From Ensifer sp. LC163 (GTDB lineage: Bacteria > Pseudomonadota > Alphaproteobacteria > Rhizobiales > Rhizobiaceae), in assembly GCF_001695855.1 (NCBI RefSeq), contig NZ_MBSS01000009.1:83937-147936 (forward strand): 64,000 nucleotides of DNA. The letters are read 5' to 3'. Within the stretch, counting starts at the first letter, position 1. Each line of letters starts with the position of its first letter. A program made the position numbers and the translations under genes. This document shows positions 37,332 through 47,166 of this stretch, piece by piece. Below the pieces are notes generated by a model that searched no databases, was not told the DNA's origin, and worked only from the letters and a program-made list of their open reading frames with translations.

Positions 37332-37712
37332 ATGAGCCTGGATGCAACGGAAGACAAGATCGACGTCCGCGAGGGCATCGTGCATTCGGCAATCCCGGCC
37401 GAAGAACTGGCACGTCTGAGCGACGATATCATTGGCGCACTGAAGACGGTTTACGACCCGGAAATCCCGGCGGATATTTTCGAACTCGGCCTGATCTACA
37501 AGATCGATATCGAGGACGACCGCATGGTCAAGATCGACATGACACTGACGGCGCCCGGCTGCCCTGTTGCCGGCGAGATGCCCGGCTGGGTCGAAAATGC
37601 CGTGGGCGCCGTCGAAGGCGTGTCAGGTGTCGAGGTTTCGATGACCTTCGATCCGCCGTGGACGCCTGACCGCATGTCGGAGGAGGCCCAGGTCGCCGTC
37701 GGCTGGTACTGA
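37332..37712 (+). CDS. sufT: SUF system DUF59/MIP18 protein SufT
   Basis: A 126-residue MIP18-family protein that helps mature Fe-S proteins. ALKTVYDPEIPADIFELGLIY is the family signature and LTAPGCPVAGEMP has the conserved cysteine; SMTFDPPWTPDRMSEEA closes the domain. In Agrobacterium the gene at this place is called sufX. ATG 37332 follows AGGAGG. It is 93 bp before sufA. Confidence 0.92.
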   Translation: MSLDATEDKIDVREGIVHSAIPAEELARLSDDIIGALKTVYDPEIPADIFELGLIYKIDIEDDRMVKIDMTLTAPGCPVAGEMPGWVENAVGAVEGVSGVEVSMTFDPPWTPDRMSEEAQVAVGWY

Positions 37713-37805
37713 GGGTCCCGTATTGATCCGTTAAGCTGCGGACACTACATTTGATTCTGGAAAGCGCCGGGCCTTTACCCCGGTGACGACAAGGAGAAAG
37801 AGCCG

Positions 37806-38198
37806 ATGGGCTTTGCCGTGATGAGCTTGACCGATGCTGCTGCCGGCCGCGTTCTGGCGATCGTTGAAAATGCAGGTGGCGACGCTCTGGGAATCCGCGT
37901 CGGCATCAAGAAGGGCGGCTGCGCCGGCATGGAATATGCCGTCGATCTGGTAACCGAACCCAATTTGAAGGACGACTTGATCGAACACCAGGGTGCAAAG
38001 GTCTGGGTCGCTCCCGAGGCCGTGCTTTACCTGCTCGGCACGCAGATGGATTTCGAGGTGACGGCCTTGCGCTCCGGCTTCACCTTCAACAATCCAAACC
38101 AGACGTCCGCCTGCGGCTGTGGTGAATCAGTGGAGCTGAAGCCGGCCGATCTGGCCGCTCTCGCCGCCCAGGGCGATGCCGTCGTGCGCGCGCACTGA
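37806..38198 (+). CDS. sufA: A-type Fe-S carrier SufA
   Basis: A 130-residue HesB/IscA-family carrier that passes clusters to target proteins. The three ligand cysteines are Cys39 (KKGGCAGMEY), Cys103 and Cys105 (SACGCGESVE). The start MGFAVMSLTDAAAGRVLAI is typical. ATG 37806 has AAGGAGA about 8 nt upstream. It is the last gene of the SUF operon and ends before a strong terminator. Confidence 0.94.
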   Translation: MGFAVMSLTDAAAGRVLAIVENAGGDALGIRVGIKKGGCAGMEYAVDLVTEPNLKDDLIEHQGAKVWVAPEAVLYLLGTQMDFEVTALRSGFTFNNPNQTSACGCGESVELKPADLAALAAQGDAVVRAH

Positions 38199-38225
38199 GC
38201 GTCCCAACCTTCTCGAACAGACATC

Positions 38226-38255
38226 GGGCCCGGGTTTTCGCCGGGCCTTTTTTCT
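38226..38255 (+). terminator. SUF operon terminator
   Basis: Stem GGCCCGG (38227-38233) and CCGGGCC (38241-38247) with a GTTTTCG loop and a TTTTTT tail, 28 nt after the sufA stop. A textbook intrinsic terminator. Confidence 0.92.
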
Positions 38256-38290
38256 GCTGATATAAGGGTGCGTGACTGGGGGAGATGGGC

Positions 38291-39796
38291 GTGACGGCGT
38301 TCGACGAGGAGCTTGTCTTCAAGGCGCTCTATGAGACCTTTCCCGATCCGGTGATCATCCTCGACGCGGAGCGCATCATTCGCTCGGCCAACCCGGCCGC
38401 ACTTGCCCAATTCGGCTATGCAGCTGCTGCCTTCATCGGCCGGCCGGCGCGACTTATCTATTCTGACGACGACGAATACAACAGGCGGCTGCGCAATCGC
38501 GCCGCAAGGGTCGACGAGAGGATCGCGCGCACTTCGACCTACACCTACGTCAGGCGCGACGGCTCGATGTTCTCAGGCCATTTGCGCACGACACCGCTCA
38601 TCGATGCCGCCGGGCAGGAGCTGGCCCTGATCGGCATCATCCGCGATGTCTCTGATCTCGCCAAGGCGGTGCTTGAGAGACAGCAGGCGTCCGACATGCT
38701 CGACGCAGCACTCGACGTCATGCCCGAAGGTTTCGCGATCTTCGATGCCGAGGAGAGGCTGCTGGTCTACAATCGCGCCTATGTCACGATCTGCGGTCCG
38801 GCCGGCCCCTTGCTTCGCCCTGGCATCACCGCCGAAGAGATCCTTCTGCTTGCGCAGAAGGAGGGCCACTATCCCGAGGCCCTGCCCGACAGCCCGGACT
38901 GGCAGGCCTGGGTGGCCCACCGACTGCAGGATTTTCGCCAGCCGGACAACAGGGCGAAGATCTACCGTTACGCCGGCGACCGGTGGCTGAGGGTGGAAAA
39001 TATCAAGACCAAGGACGGAAACACGGTCGTCCTGCGCGTCGACGTGACGGAACTGAAGCGCGCGGAACTGGCGCTCGAGCGCCAGCGACAGGAGCTTGAG
39101 CACAAGAACGAAGCACTCGATCAGTTCACGGCGACCGTCTCCCATGACCTGAAGGCACCGTTGCGGCACATCTCGATGTTCTCCGAGATGATCGAGGACG
39201 AGCTGGCCGCCGGCAACCAGGATGAAGTCTCAGCCAGCGCCCGCCATCTGCGCGACAGCGCCAAGCGGATGAACCGAGTGATCGACAGCCTGCTCGATTA
39301 TTCGCAAATCGCCTATCAGATCAGCACCTGGTCCGATGTTAACATCAGCGACATCGTCGCCGATACGCTCAGCGTTCTGGGCGGCCACGCCCGCGAGGCG
39401 AATGTGGCCTTCGAGATCGGTGCGCTGCCAAAGGTACAGGGTGATCCGGAGCTTTTGCGCCGGCTCGTTCAGAACCTGATCGGCAATGCCATAAAGTACC
39501 GCCACCCGGATCGCGGGCCGGTCGTGCGCGTCAACGGCCGCGCCGTCGGTCAGCAAGTCGAGCTTGTCGTCGAGGACAATGGCATCGGCATCGACCCGCG
39601 GTTCGCAACCCGTATTTTCGAACTGTTCCAGCGCCTGCACCATGACGAAAGCACCTATGGCGGCACTGGCATCGGCCTTGCGCTCGCCAAGCGGATCGCC
39701 GAAAGCCACAACGGATCGATCCATCTTGACACGGACTTCACCGAAGGCGCACGATTTGTGGTGACTCTTCCGAAACGGATGCGGAAAACCAGATAA
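38291..39796 (+). CDS. PAS-domain sensor histidine kinase
   Basis: A cytoplasmic kinase of 501 residues. A PAS domain (about 10-123), a second PAS-like region (about 138-253), a short coiled coil, then HisKA with the phospho-acceptor His285 in TVSHDLKAPLRHIS and a HATPase domain with NLIGNAIKYRHPD, DNGIGIDPRF and YGGTGIGLALAKR. No membrane segment. The design resembles kinases paired with Rcp1-like regulators. The GTG at 38291 is preferred because GGGGGAG sits 6 nt upstream; the ATG at 38285 is directly against that site. The response regulator follows after 10 bp. Confidence 0.93.
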   Translation: MTAFDEELVFKALYETFPDPVIILDAERIIRSANPAALAQFGYAAAAFIGRPARLIYSDDDEYNRRLRNRAARVDERIARTSTYTYVRRDGSMFSGHLRTTPLIDAAGQELALIGIIRDVSDLAKAVLERQQASDMLDAALDVMPEGFAIFDAEERLLVYNRAYVTICGPAGPLLRPGITAEEILLLAQKEGHYPEALPDSPDWQAWVAHRLQDFRQPDNRAKIYRYAGDRWLRVENIKTKDGNTVVLRVDVTELKRAELALERQRQELEHKNEALDQFTATVSHDLKAPLRHISMFSEMIEDELAAGNQDEVSASARHLRDSAKRMNRVIDSLLDYSQIAYQISTWSDVNISDIVADTLSVLGGHAREANVAFEIGALPKVQGDPELLRRLVQNLIGNAIKYRHPDRGPVVRVNGRAVGQQVELVVEDNGIGIDPRFATRIFELFQRLHHDESTYGGTGIGLALAKRIAESHNGSIHLDTDFTEGARFVVTLPKRMRKTR

Positions 39797-39806
39797 GGCG
39801 ACCAGG

Positions 39807-40235
39807 TTGGCCAAGTCACCGAAGCGATTGCTTGTGGTGGACGACAACGTGCACGACGCGCGTTTCGTCACGCGCGCCCTTTCGCAGATCGACGACACGC
39901 TCGATATCGTCCATGTCATCCACGCAGACGAGGCCGTGGCGCGCCTTGAGCACGACCACTTCGATTATGTGCTGCTCGATATCAAGATGCCCGGCGTCGA
40001 CGGGATGGAATTGCTGGAGCGCATTCGCACCAATGAGGGCACGTCGGTGGTGCCGGTCATCGTGCTGACGTCATCCACCAGTCCGAGCGACGTCTTCCGG
40101 TCCTACAAGGCCGGCGCGAACGCCTATGCGGCAAAACCGTCGTCGCTCTCGGGTTACCGGCAATTCGCCGAGGCCTTCGTCCGCTTCTGGATAGACAACA
40201 CCTTGCCGCCGCGCGGTGTCGTGCTTCACCAATAG
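39807..40235 (+). CDS. Single-domain response regulator (Rcp1-like)
   Basis: A 142-residue receiver domain with no output domain. Acidic pocket Asp12-Asp13 in LLVVDDNVHDARF, phospho-acceptor Asp58 in YVLLDIKMPGVDGMELL, Thr in VIVLTSST, and the lysine in YAAKPSSL are all there. ARFVTRALSQ and the ending VRFWIDNTLPP match the Rcp1/CheY group partnered to PAS or phytochrome kinases. The start is TTG 39807; no ATG or GTG is available near. It is surely the partner of the preceding kinase. Confidence 0.92.
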   Translation: MAKSPKRLLVVDDNVHDARFVTRALSQIDDTLDIVHVIHADEAVARLEHDHFDYVLLDIKMPGVDGMELLERIRTNEGTSVVPVIVLTSSTSPSDVFRSYKAGANAYAAKPSSLSGYRQFAEAFVRFWIDNTLPPRGVVLHQ

Positions 40236-40246
40236 ACGTAGGATAC

Positions 40247-40271
40247 GGGGCGCGCCGTTGCGGCGCGCCCC
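40247..40271. terminator. Strong hairpin between convergent regulator and gcvP genes
   Basis: Perfect 10-bp GC arms GGGGCGCGCC and GGCGCGCCCC with a GTTGC loop. It sits 11 bp after the regulator stop and 13 bp from the gcvP stop. No T-run, but position suggests it ends both transcripts. Confidence 0.65.
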
Positions 40272-40284
40272 GCCTATCATCAGT

Positions 40285-43149
40285 TTATTCTGCTGCTTCC
40301 GCGTAGCTTTCCAGCGGCGGGCAGGTGCAGACGAGGTTGCGGTCGCCGAAGACGTTGTCGACGCGGTTGACCGGCGACCAGTACTTGTCGACCCGGAAGG
40401 CGCCCGGCGGGTAGCAGGCCTGTTCGCGCGAATAGGGACGATCCCAATCGCCGACCAGGTCTTCGACCGTGTGCGGAGCGTTCTTCAGCGGATTGTTCAC
40501 CTTGTCCATCCGGCCTTCCTCGATGGCGCGGGCTTCCTCGCGGATTGCCAGCATTGCATCACAGAAGCGGTCAATCTCGGCCTTGGTTTCCGATTCTGTC
40601 GGCTCGATCATCAGCGTTCCGGCGACCGGCCAGCTCATGGTCGGAGCGTGGAAACCGCAGTCGATCAGGCGCTTGGCAACGTCGTCAACGGTGACGCCGG
40701 CGCTTTCGACCAGCGGACGGGTGTCGATGATGCACTCATGCGCCACACGGCCCTTGGACGACTTGTAGAGCACCTCGTAGGCGCCTTTCAGCCTTGCGGC
40801 GATGTAGTTGGCGTTGAGGATCGCCACCTTCGTCGCCTGGGTCAGGCCTTCGCCGCCCATCATCAGGCAGTAGCTCCAGGAGATCGGCAGGATCGAGGCC
40901 GAGCCGAAGGGAGCTGCCGAAACCGCGCCGTCATGGCCGTCCGTTTCCGGGTGGCCGGGCAGGTAGGGTGCCAGATGCGCCTTGACGCCGATCGGACCCA
41001 TGCCGGGACCGCCGCCGCCATGCGGAATGCAGAAGGTCTTGTGCAGGTTCAGGTGGCTGACGTCGGAGCCGATGTCGCCGGGGCGGGCAAGGCCGACCAT
41101 GGCATTCATGTTGGCGCCGTCCAGGTAGACCTGGCCGCCGTGCTTGTGCACGATCTCGCAGACCTCACGCACGTTCTCCTCGAACACACCGTGCGTCGAG
41201 GGATAGGTGATCATGCAGCACGAGAGGTTTTCCGCGTACTGCTCGGCTTTCGCACGGAAATCGTCCATGTCGATGTCGCCGTTGTCGCTGACCTTGATGA
41301 CGACGACCTTCATGCCGGCCATATGGGCGGACGCCGGGTTGGTGCCGTGGGCCGAGGTCGGGATCAGGCAGACATCACGATGGCCGTTGCCCTGCGCCAG
41401 GTGGTACGCCCGGATCGTCAGCAGACCGGCATACTCGCCCTGTGCGCCGGAGTTCGGCTGCATGGAGATCGCGTCATAGCCGGTGACGGCGCAGAGCTTC
41501 TCCGACAGGTCCTCGATCATGTGCTGGTAGCCGGCGGCCTGATCCTTCGGAACGAAAGGATGGATTTCGGCAAATTCCGGCCAGGTGATCGGCAGCATCT
41601 CCGCCGTGGCGTTGAGTTTCATCGTGCAGGAGCCGAGCGGGATCATCGCCCGGTCGAGCGCGAGGTCGCGGTCCGAAAGACGGCGGATATAACGCGTCAT
41701 TTCGCTTTCGGCGCGGTTCATGTGGAAGATCGGATGGGTCAGGTATTCGCTGGTGCGCAGCAGCGGCTGCGGCAGGCGGTAGCCCGGCTCGAACTCTTCC
41801 ACCTTGAAGTCGCCACCGAAGGCCCGCCAGACGGCTTCGAGCGTGACGGGGCGCGAGCGCTCGTCGAGGCTGATGCCGATCTTGGTGTCGCCGATCTTGC
41901 GCAGGTTGACTTCCTCGGCGACGGCAGTCTTGAGGATGATGCCCTGCAGCTTGCCGACATCGACAGTGATCGTATCGAAGAATACGTCCGGCTCGACAGT
42001 GTAGCCGAGCTTTTCGAGACCCATGGCGAGGCGAACGGTCTTCTGGTGAACGCTCTGGGCAATCGCCTTGATGCCCTTCGGTCCATGGAAGACGGCATAC
42101 ATCGAAGCCATGACGGCCAGCAGCACCTGGGCGGTGCAGATGTTCGACGTCGCCTTTTCGCGGCGGATGTGCTGTTCGCGGGTCTGCAGCGACAGACGAT
42201 AGGCGCGGTTGCCGCGCGCGTCGACGGAGACGCCGACGAGACGGCCCGGCATCGAGCGCTTGTGCGCGTCCTTGACGGCCATGTAGGCGGCATGCGGGCC
42301 GCCATAACCGACCGGAACGCCGAAGCGCTGGGTGCAGCCGATGGCAATGTCAGCCCCCATTTCGCCGGGCGACTTCAGCAGCGCAAGCGCCAGCGGATCG
42401 GCCGCGACCGTTGCGATCGCGCCGGTCTGGTGCAGGCGGGCGATCAGGCCGGTGAAGTCATGGACGTGGCCGTAGGTGCCCGGGTACTGGAAGATGGCGC
42501 CGAAGACATCGACCGGATCGAGATCGGTGAACGGGTTGCCGATGATGATCTGCCAGCCGAGCGGCTCGGCACGGGTTTTGAGCAGCGCAATCGTCTGCGG
42601 GTGGCAGTTCTCATCGACGAAGAAGGCTTTCGCCTTGGACTTCGAGACACGTTCGGCCATAGCCATCGCTTCGGCAGCGGCCGTCGCTTCGTCGAGCAGC
42701 GAGGCATTGGCAACGTCGAGGCCCGTCAGGTCGCAGACCATGGTCTGGTAGTTGAGCAGCGCTTCCAGGCGACCCTGGCTGATTTCCGGCTGATACGGCG
42801 TGTAAGCCGTGTACCAGGCCGGGTTTTCCAGGATGTTCCGCTGGATGACCGGCGGCGTGATCGTGCCGTAATAGCCCTGGCCGATCAGCGACACGAGCTT
42901 CTGGTTGCGGTTTGCCGTTTCGCGCATCTTGTCGAGCGCTTCGCGCTCGGTCATCGGCGCGCCCCAGGCGAGCGGCGTCTTTTGACGGATCGACGGCGGC
43001 ACGGTGTCATCGATGAGCGCGTCGAGCGACGGATAACCGACGACCTTCAGCATCTCATCCATTTCTGCCGGCGACGGGCCGATATGACGCCGGTTGGCGA
43101 AGTCATACGGCTTGTAGTCGGTAAAGGTGAAGTCCTTGGGCATGCTCAT
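40285..43149 (-). CDS. gcvP: Glycine dehydrogenase (decarboxylating), P protein
   Basis: A 954-residue PLP enzyme that decarboxylates glycine and passes the aminomethyl group to Gcv[20 protein letters not shown] opens the protein, [20 protein letters not shown] follows, and the PLP lysine is Lys704 in [16 protein letters not shown]. Length is that of the fused bacterial P protein. Its ATG overlaps the gcvH stop by one base (TGATG). It is the last gene of gcvTHP under glycine riboswitch control. Confidence 0.97.
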   Translation of the reverse strand: MSMPKDFTFTDYKPYDFANRRHIGPSPAEMDEMLKVVGYPSLDALIDDTVPPSIRQKTPLAWGAPMTEREALDKMRETANRNQKLVSLIGQGYYGTITPPVIQRNILENPAWYTAYTPYQPEISQGRLEALLNYQTMVCDLTGLDVANASLLDEATAAAEAMAMAERVSKSKAKAFFVDENCHPQTIALLKTRAEPLGWQIIIGNPFTDLDPVDVFGAIFQYPGTYGHVHDFTGLIARLHQTGAIATVAADPLALALLKSPGEMGADIAIGCTQRFGVPVGYGGPHAAYMAVKDAHKRSMPGRLVGVSVDARGNRAYRLSLQTREQHIRREKATSNICTAQVLLAVMASMYAVFHGPKGIKAIAQSVHQKTVRLAMGLEKLGYTVEPDVFFDTITVDVGKLQGIILKTAVAEEVNLRKIGDTKIGISLDERSRPVTLEAVWRAFGGDFKVEEFEPGYRLPQPLLRTSEYLTHPIFHMNRAESEMTRYIRRLSDRDLALDRAMIPLGSCTMKLNATAEMLPITWPEFAEIHPFVPKDQAAGYQHMIEDLSEKLCAVTGYDAISMQPNSGAQGEYAGLLTIRAYHLAQGNGHRDVCLIPTSAHGTNPASAHMAGMKVVVIKVSDNGDIDMDDFRAKAEQYAENLSCCMITYPSTHGVFEENVREVCEIVHKHGGQVYLDGANMNAMVGLARPGDIGSDVSHLNLHKTFCIPHGGGGPGMGPIGVKAHLAPYLPGHPETDGHDGAVSAAPFGSASILPISWSYCLMMGGEGLTQATKVAILNANYIAARLKGAYEVLYKSSKGRVAHECIIDTRPLVESAGVTVDDVAKRLIDCGFHAPTMSWPVAGTLMIEPTESETKAEIDRFCDAMLAIREEARAIEEGRMDKVNNPLKNAPHTVEDLVGDWDRPYSREQACYPPGAFRVDKYWSPVNRVDNVFGDRNLVCTCPPLESYAEAAE

Positions 43150-43511
43150 CAGGCGACGAGCTCCTTGTAGGCCGCTTCGTCGAGAAGGGCGTCGGCTGCG
43201 TTCGGATCGGCGAGTTTCAGCTTGAAGAACCAGGCAGCGCCCTGCGGGTCGCTGTTGACCAGCGACGGGTCGTCGACGATCGCCTGGTTGACTTCGACGA
43301 TTTCGCCATCAAGTGGACAATAGACGTCGGATGCTGCCTTGACGGATTCAACGGTTGCCGCCGTGTCGCCCTTGGCAAAGGTGGAGCCGGTTTCCGGCAG
43401 TTCCACAAACACGAGGTCGCCGAGCTGGCCGGCCGCGTGTTCGGTGATACCGACCGTTGCTACGCCAGCTTCGACCTTCAGCCACTCGTGTTCGTCGGTG
43501 AACTTCAACAT
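43149..43511 (-). CDS. gcvH: Glycine cleavage system H protein
   Basis: A 120-residue lipoyl carrier that shuttles the aminomethyl group between GcvP, GcvT and Lpd. [20 protein letters not shown] is typical and the lipoyl lysine is Lys58 in [17 protein letters not shown] 43511 gives the family start; the longer frame is a shadow over gcvT. It lies 16 bp after gcvT and couples to gcvP. Confidence 0.97.
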   Translation of the reverse strand: MLKFTDEHEWLKVEAGVATVGITEHAAGQLGDLVFVELPETGSTFAKGDTAATVESVKAASDVYCPLDGEIVEVNQAIVDDPSLVNSDPQGAAWFFKLKLADPNAADALLDEAAYKELVA

Positions 43512-43527
43512 TTGCGCTCTCTCCTGA

Positions 43528-44667
43528 TCAGCGTTTGTAGGTTTGTTTGACAAAGGGCAGGGCGGCGACGACGACCGGCAGATATTTGCCGCGCACCTCC
43601 GCATAAACCGTCGTGCCGTTGTCGGTATGGGTGGCGTCGACATAGCCCATGGCAACCGGGCCATCGACGGTGGGGCCGAAGCCGCCTGATGTAACCTTGC
43701 CGACGAGCGTCTTGCCCTCGGTGTCGGCAAAAAGATTGGCGCCGCCGCGCACCGGCGCGCGGCCCTCGGGCTTCAGGCCGACGCGGCGGCGAGATGCGCC
43801 TTCTGCGAACTGGCCAAGAATGCGATCGGCGCCGGGAAAGCCGCCCTCGCGGGCACCACCGGCACGCCGGCTCTTCTGCATCGCCCATTCGATGGCGCCT
43901 TCGACCGGCGTGGTCGTGGTATCGATATCATTGCCGTAGAGACAAAGGCCCGCTTCGAGACGCAGCGAATCGCGCGCGCCGAGGCCGATCGGCTTGACAT
44001 CAGGATGTTCGAGCAGCCGCTGGGTGACGTCGGTGGCCGATACCGAGGGAATGGAAATCTCGAAACCGTCTTCGCCGGTGTAGCCGGAGCGGGAAATGAT
44101 GCAGGTAACATCGTGCAGATCGGCTTCGGCGACATCCATGAAGCGCATGGCCGAGACGTCAGCCCACAATTCGCCAAGAACTGCCTCGGCGTGCGGTCCC
44201 TGCAACGCGATAAGCGCGCGATCGTCCAGCATCGTGACTTCGCATGTGTCGGCGAGGCCCTTCTTCAAATGCTCGAAATCGGCATCCTTGCAGGCGGCGT
44301 TGACGACCAGGAAGAAGTGGTCGCCGCGGTTGGCGATCATCAGGTCGTCAAGAATGCCGCCTTCGGTATTGGTGAAGATCGCATAACGCTGCCGGCCCTC
44401 GGCAAGGCCGAGCACATCGACCGGCACCAGCTTTTCCAGCGCCAGGGCTGCGTCCTCGATCTTGCCGGACTTCGGCCGGACGATGACCTGGCCCATGTGC
44501 GAGACGTCGAAGAGGCCTGCCGCGGTGCGCGTATGCAGGTGCTCCTTCATCACGCCGTCGGGGTATTGGACCGGCATGCTGTAGCCGGCAAAGGGCACCA
44601 TGCGGGCACCCAGCGACAGATGCAGCGCATGCAGCGGCGTATGTTTCAAATGGGAAATATCTTCCAA
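43528..44667 (-). CDS. gcvT: Aminomethyltransferase, T protein
   Basis: A 379-residue tetrahydrofolate-dependent enzyme that makes methylene-THF and ammonia from the aminomethyl group on Gcv[63 protein letters not shown] and [14 protein letters not shown] [16 protein letters not shown] are seen. The start is TTG 44667 (MEDISHLKH) with GGAGG upstream, matching related GcvT starts; the frame is open to a GTG at 44691. It is the first gene of gcvTHP. Confidence 0.95.
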   Translation of the reverse strand: MEDISHLKHTPLHALHLSLGARMVPFAGYSMPVQYPDGVMKEHLHTRTAAGLFDVSHMGQVIVRPKSGKIEDAALALEKLVPVDVLGLAEGRQRYAIFTNTEGGILDDLMIANRGDHFFLVVNAACKDADFEHLKKGLADTCEVTMLDDRALIALQGPHAEAVLGELWADVSAMRFMDVAEADLHDVTCIISRSGYTGEDGFEISIPSVSATDVTQRLLEHPDVKPIGLGARDSLRLEAGLCLYGNDIDTTTTPVEGAIEWAMQKSRRAGGAREGGFPGADRILGQFAEGASRRRVGLKPEGRAPVRGGANLFADTEGKTLVGKVTSGGFGPTVDGPVAMGYVDATHTDNGTTVYAEVRGKYLPVVVAALPFVKQTYKR

Positions 44668-44736
44668 CTCCGGCCTCCAGGTCTGGCGCACGCGCGCCGG
44701 CTCACACTTCCGGCGTCAGACGCCGTCAAATTCGAG

Positions 44737-44887
44737 CCCCCTCTGTCCCTTTGCCTGAGATTGTTATCCCTTCGGCGAGCGCAAAAACGCTTCTCTCCAG
44801 AGTCCTACCGGCACCTTGCTGGTCCTTTGGCCTGAGAGTTTCCGGGGCGGTTGCTCCTTCGGCACCGGAGCGAACCGGTTTCTCCCA
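44737..44887 (-). ncRNA. Tandem glycine riboswitch of gcvTHP
   Basis: Two glycine aptamers on the minus strand before gcvT. Aptamer 1 (about 44797-44887) has CCGAAGGAGCAA and AAACTCTCAGGCCAAAGGAC; aptamer 2 (about 44737-44797) has GGAGAGAAGCG, GCCGAAGGGATAACA and ATCTCAGGCAAAGGGACAG. These are the signature sequences of the family. The 3' end is 70 bp before the gcvT start. Glycine binding normally turns the cleavage genes on. The 391-bp gap from gcvT to the next gene holds this and then about 170 bp of upstream sequence with no clear promoter. Confidence 0.95.
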
Positions 44888-45058
44888 ACAAGATCGCCTC
44901 CAAATAACGGCGAACCCGTGAACTTGGCAAGAGGGCGGTGTCGCGGTCAAACACATTTTTGTCGCAGCGATTTTCGGTCGCGGGAAACGGGTGCGTCAAT
45001 TCTGCCTTTGCATTCTCCTCCGCTTGAGGATAACTCAGGATCGATACCGGGGACGACA

Positions 45059-45448
45059 ATGACTAGGTGCGAAGGACATTTGCGGATCGCTGTGCGGATC
45101 GTCGCCGCCTTCGCGCTCGTCTTCCTGTCCTTCGCCCATAAGCCGGCGATGGCGAAAAGCCTGACGCCCGCGGAGATCGCAGCCTACCAGCTCCCCGACG
45201 GAACCATCGCCGATATCTGCTTCGGCATGGACGGCATCGACCACGATAGCGGCAAGTCGCCATCAATGGCGCCAGTCTGCGAGGCCTGCCGGCTCGCGGG
45301 CGCTGCCCTGCTACCGACGCCGCCGCAGCAAAGCGAACGCGCAGAAACCGGCAGCTGGCGCACCAATCTGCACCGCGCGCAAGGCGAAATCACCGTCCGG
45401 CACCTGCGCCTTCTGCCGCCGCCGCGCGGACCTCCTCACCAGTCGTAA
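45059..45448 (+). CDS. Secreted CxxC protein next to copper genes (DUF2946-like)
   Basis: A 129-residue protein with a signal peptide (IVAAFALVFLSFAHKPAMA, cleaved near residue 32). The mature part has DICFGMDG and a CEAC motif (Cys74, Cys77) that could bind metal, and a proline-arginine-rich end. It resembles DUF2946-type proteins seen beside copper chaperones, but I cannot confirm the family. ATG 45059 has GGGGA about 6 nt upstream. The YcnI-PCuAC gene follows after 94 bp on the same strand, so a role in periplasmic copper handling is inferred. Confidence 0.7.
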   Translation: MTRCEGHLRIAVRIVAAFALVFLSFAHKPAMAKSLTPAEIAAYQLPDGTIADICFGMDGIDHDSGKSPSMAPVCEACRLAGAALLPTPPQQSERAETGSWRTNLHRAQGEITVRHLRLLPPPRGPPHQS

Positions 45449-45542
45449 CGCTTCCACCGCATTCAATTTCAATGCGCCGCGATGGCGGCATCGACCACGA
45501 CAGCACCGGGCTCCCACCGGCATGTGGTCAGGAGTGTACGAC

Positions 45543-46529
45543 ATGAACACGACCAGACTGACTGTGCTTTCCCTCGGCCTTACGCTTGCGACCGCAAGCA
45601 TCGCCCACGCACATGCGACGTTCGAAACCGACAGCGCGCAATCTGAAACGAGCTTCAAGGCGGTGCTGCAGGTGCCGCATGGGTGCGACGGCAAGGCAAC
45701 GACCGAAGTGCAGATGAAGCTGCCCGAAGGCTTCGTCTTTGCCAAGCCACAGCCAAAGCCCGGCTGGGAGCTGGAAATCATCAAGGGCGATTACCAGAAG
45801 ACCTATGACAATCACGGTGACAAGGTCTCGTCCGGCCCGATCGAGATCCGCTGGAAAGGCGGCAATCTGCCCGAGGAGTTCTTCGACACCTTCGTCGTCA
45901 AGGGTAAGATCTCAGGCTTCGACAAGGAAACCGTACTTGCCTTCCCGACCACCCAGCTGTGCGGTACCGACGGTAAGGTGGTTTGGGACGAGGTGGCCGC
46001 CGAAGGCCAGAGCGCACATGACCTGAAGAGCCCGGCGCCCACCGTGACGGTGACGCTGGCGGCCGGTGGCGACGAGCATGCCGGCCACGGAGGGCATATG
46101 GCTGCGGACGGTCCGGTAAAGGTTGGCGACCTCGAAATTTCCGGCGGCGCGGCCAAGGCGATGCTGCCGGGGGCCAAGGTTGGCGGCGGCTTCCTGACGA
46201 TCAAGAACGGCGGCAGCGTTGACGATCGGCTCGTTGCAGTCGAGAGCGCGGTCGCAGGTCGCGTCGAGATCCACGAAATGGCGATGGCGAACGACGTGAT
46301 GAAGATGCGCAAGCTCGATGACGGCGTTGCCATCCCGGCCGGGGAGACCGTCAAGCTCAAGGCCGGCGGCCTGCATCTGATGTTCATGCAGGTGTCGAAG
46401 CCGTTTGCCGAGGGCGAAACGGTGCCGGTTACGCTCGTCTTCGAGAAGGCCGGTAAGGTCGATGCCACGCTTGCCGTGGGTACGGCGAGCGGTGGCGCTA
46501 CGGCCGCGGGCGGTCAAAAGCACCACTGA
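45543..46529 (+). CDS. YcnI (DUF1775)-PCuAC fusion, periplasmic copper protein
   Basis: A 328-residue secreted protein joining two copper domains. The signal peptide would be cut at IAHA to leave His24 at the mature N-terminus (HATFE), the start of a YcnI/DUF1775 domain (about 24-170) with WELEIIKGDY and LPEEFFDTFVV. A His-rich linker (DEHAGHGGHM, 178-187) leads to a PCuAC domain (about 190-315) with the Cu(I) motif H-x-M-x10-type set: His244, Met246, Met255, His278, Met280. PCuAC proteins load copper into cytochrome oxidase. ATG 45543 has AGGAG 7 nt upstream. Ends His-His. Confidence 0.9.
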   Translation: MNTTRLTVLSLGLTLATASIAHAHATFETDSAQSETSFKAVLQVPHGCDGKATTEVQMKLPEGFVFAKPQPKPGWELEIIKGDYQKTYDNHGDKVSSGPIEIRWKGGNLPEEFFDTFVVKGKISGFDKETVLAFPTTQLCGTDGKVVWDEVAAEGQSAHDLKSPAPTVTVTLAAGGDEHAGHGGHMAADGPVKVGDLEISGGAAKAMLPGAKVGGGFLTIKNGGSVDDRLVAVESAVAGRVEIHEMAMANDVMKMRKLDDGVAIPAGETVKLKAGGLHLMFMQVSKPFAEGETVPVTLVFEKAGKVDATLAVGTASGGATAAGGQKHH

Positions 46530-46557
46530 CGAATCTGATGTGACGCGCGGCTCTGTG

Positions 46558-46917
46558 TTAGGCGGCGGCGCCGTTCTCATCTTCCTGGCCGGCGGGACCT
46601 TCCTGCCGGCCCTTGTGTTCGCGCTCTTCGGGCATGTCCTCGTCGTCGCGCATGTATTCGAGATAGTGGCGCAAGGTTTCCGCCTCGGTCTGCTGGGGCA
46701 GCCGGCCGTCGGCGCTGATCAGCATCAACGACAGGGGCAGGGCGCCCTTCATCTTGGGAACGGATGCGGGGGTGATCGTGGGCTCGCTGGAACGATGGGT
46801 CGAAAGCAGGGTGATCGCCTCGTCGGCCGAGCCATCACCGGACACGCGCGCTTTCGGCTTGACGGCTTCTGCCGCATAGGCCGCTGTGGTCGCGGATACC
46901 GTAACGACCTGTACCAC
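46558..46917 (-). CDS. Hypothetical small protein with acidic C-terminus
   Basis: A 119-residue frame starting at GTG 46917. No domain is recognised. The first 20 residues (VVTVSATTAAYAAEA) look weakly like a secretion signal; the rest has ASVPKMKGALPLSLMLISAD and a very acidic, Gln-rich tail (MRDDEDMPEEREHKG). Codon use looks like that of the neighbours. It converges with the copper fusion gene, 28 bp away. It could be a real protein or a chance frame in GC-rich DNA. Confidence 0.5.
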   Translation of the reverse strand: MVQVVTVSATTAAYAAEAVKPKARVSGDGSADEAITLLSTHRSSEPTITPASVPKMKGALPLSLMLISADGRLPQQTEAETLRHYLEYMRDDEDMPEEREHKGRQEGPAGQEDENGAAA

Positions 46918-47166
46918 GTTCTTCGCCTGCCTTCCCCGGTTATCAATCCTTTCCCTTTTGCGCGATTTCGCTTGAAGCCAGGTGAAAATAGGCGGTCGCC
47001 TTTTAGTCGAATCCTAACGATTGCCTCGATGGAGCCTGAGCAGGGCCTCCGCGGGCCGGCGCCGGTGGAAAGTAAGTCGCACGCGGGCGCGGCCTCAGGA
47101 CTTCGTCAACACCTTGCTCGTTGCCCAAACCGTTGGTCTTGTCGCGATGCCGGCGATCGCGGTTGA

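Noticed and set aside
40216..43170. A 984-residue frame antisense to gcvP
   Set aside because: It mirrors gcvP codon by codon, has no recognisable domain and a composition typical of the antisense of GC-rich genes.
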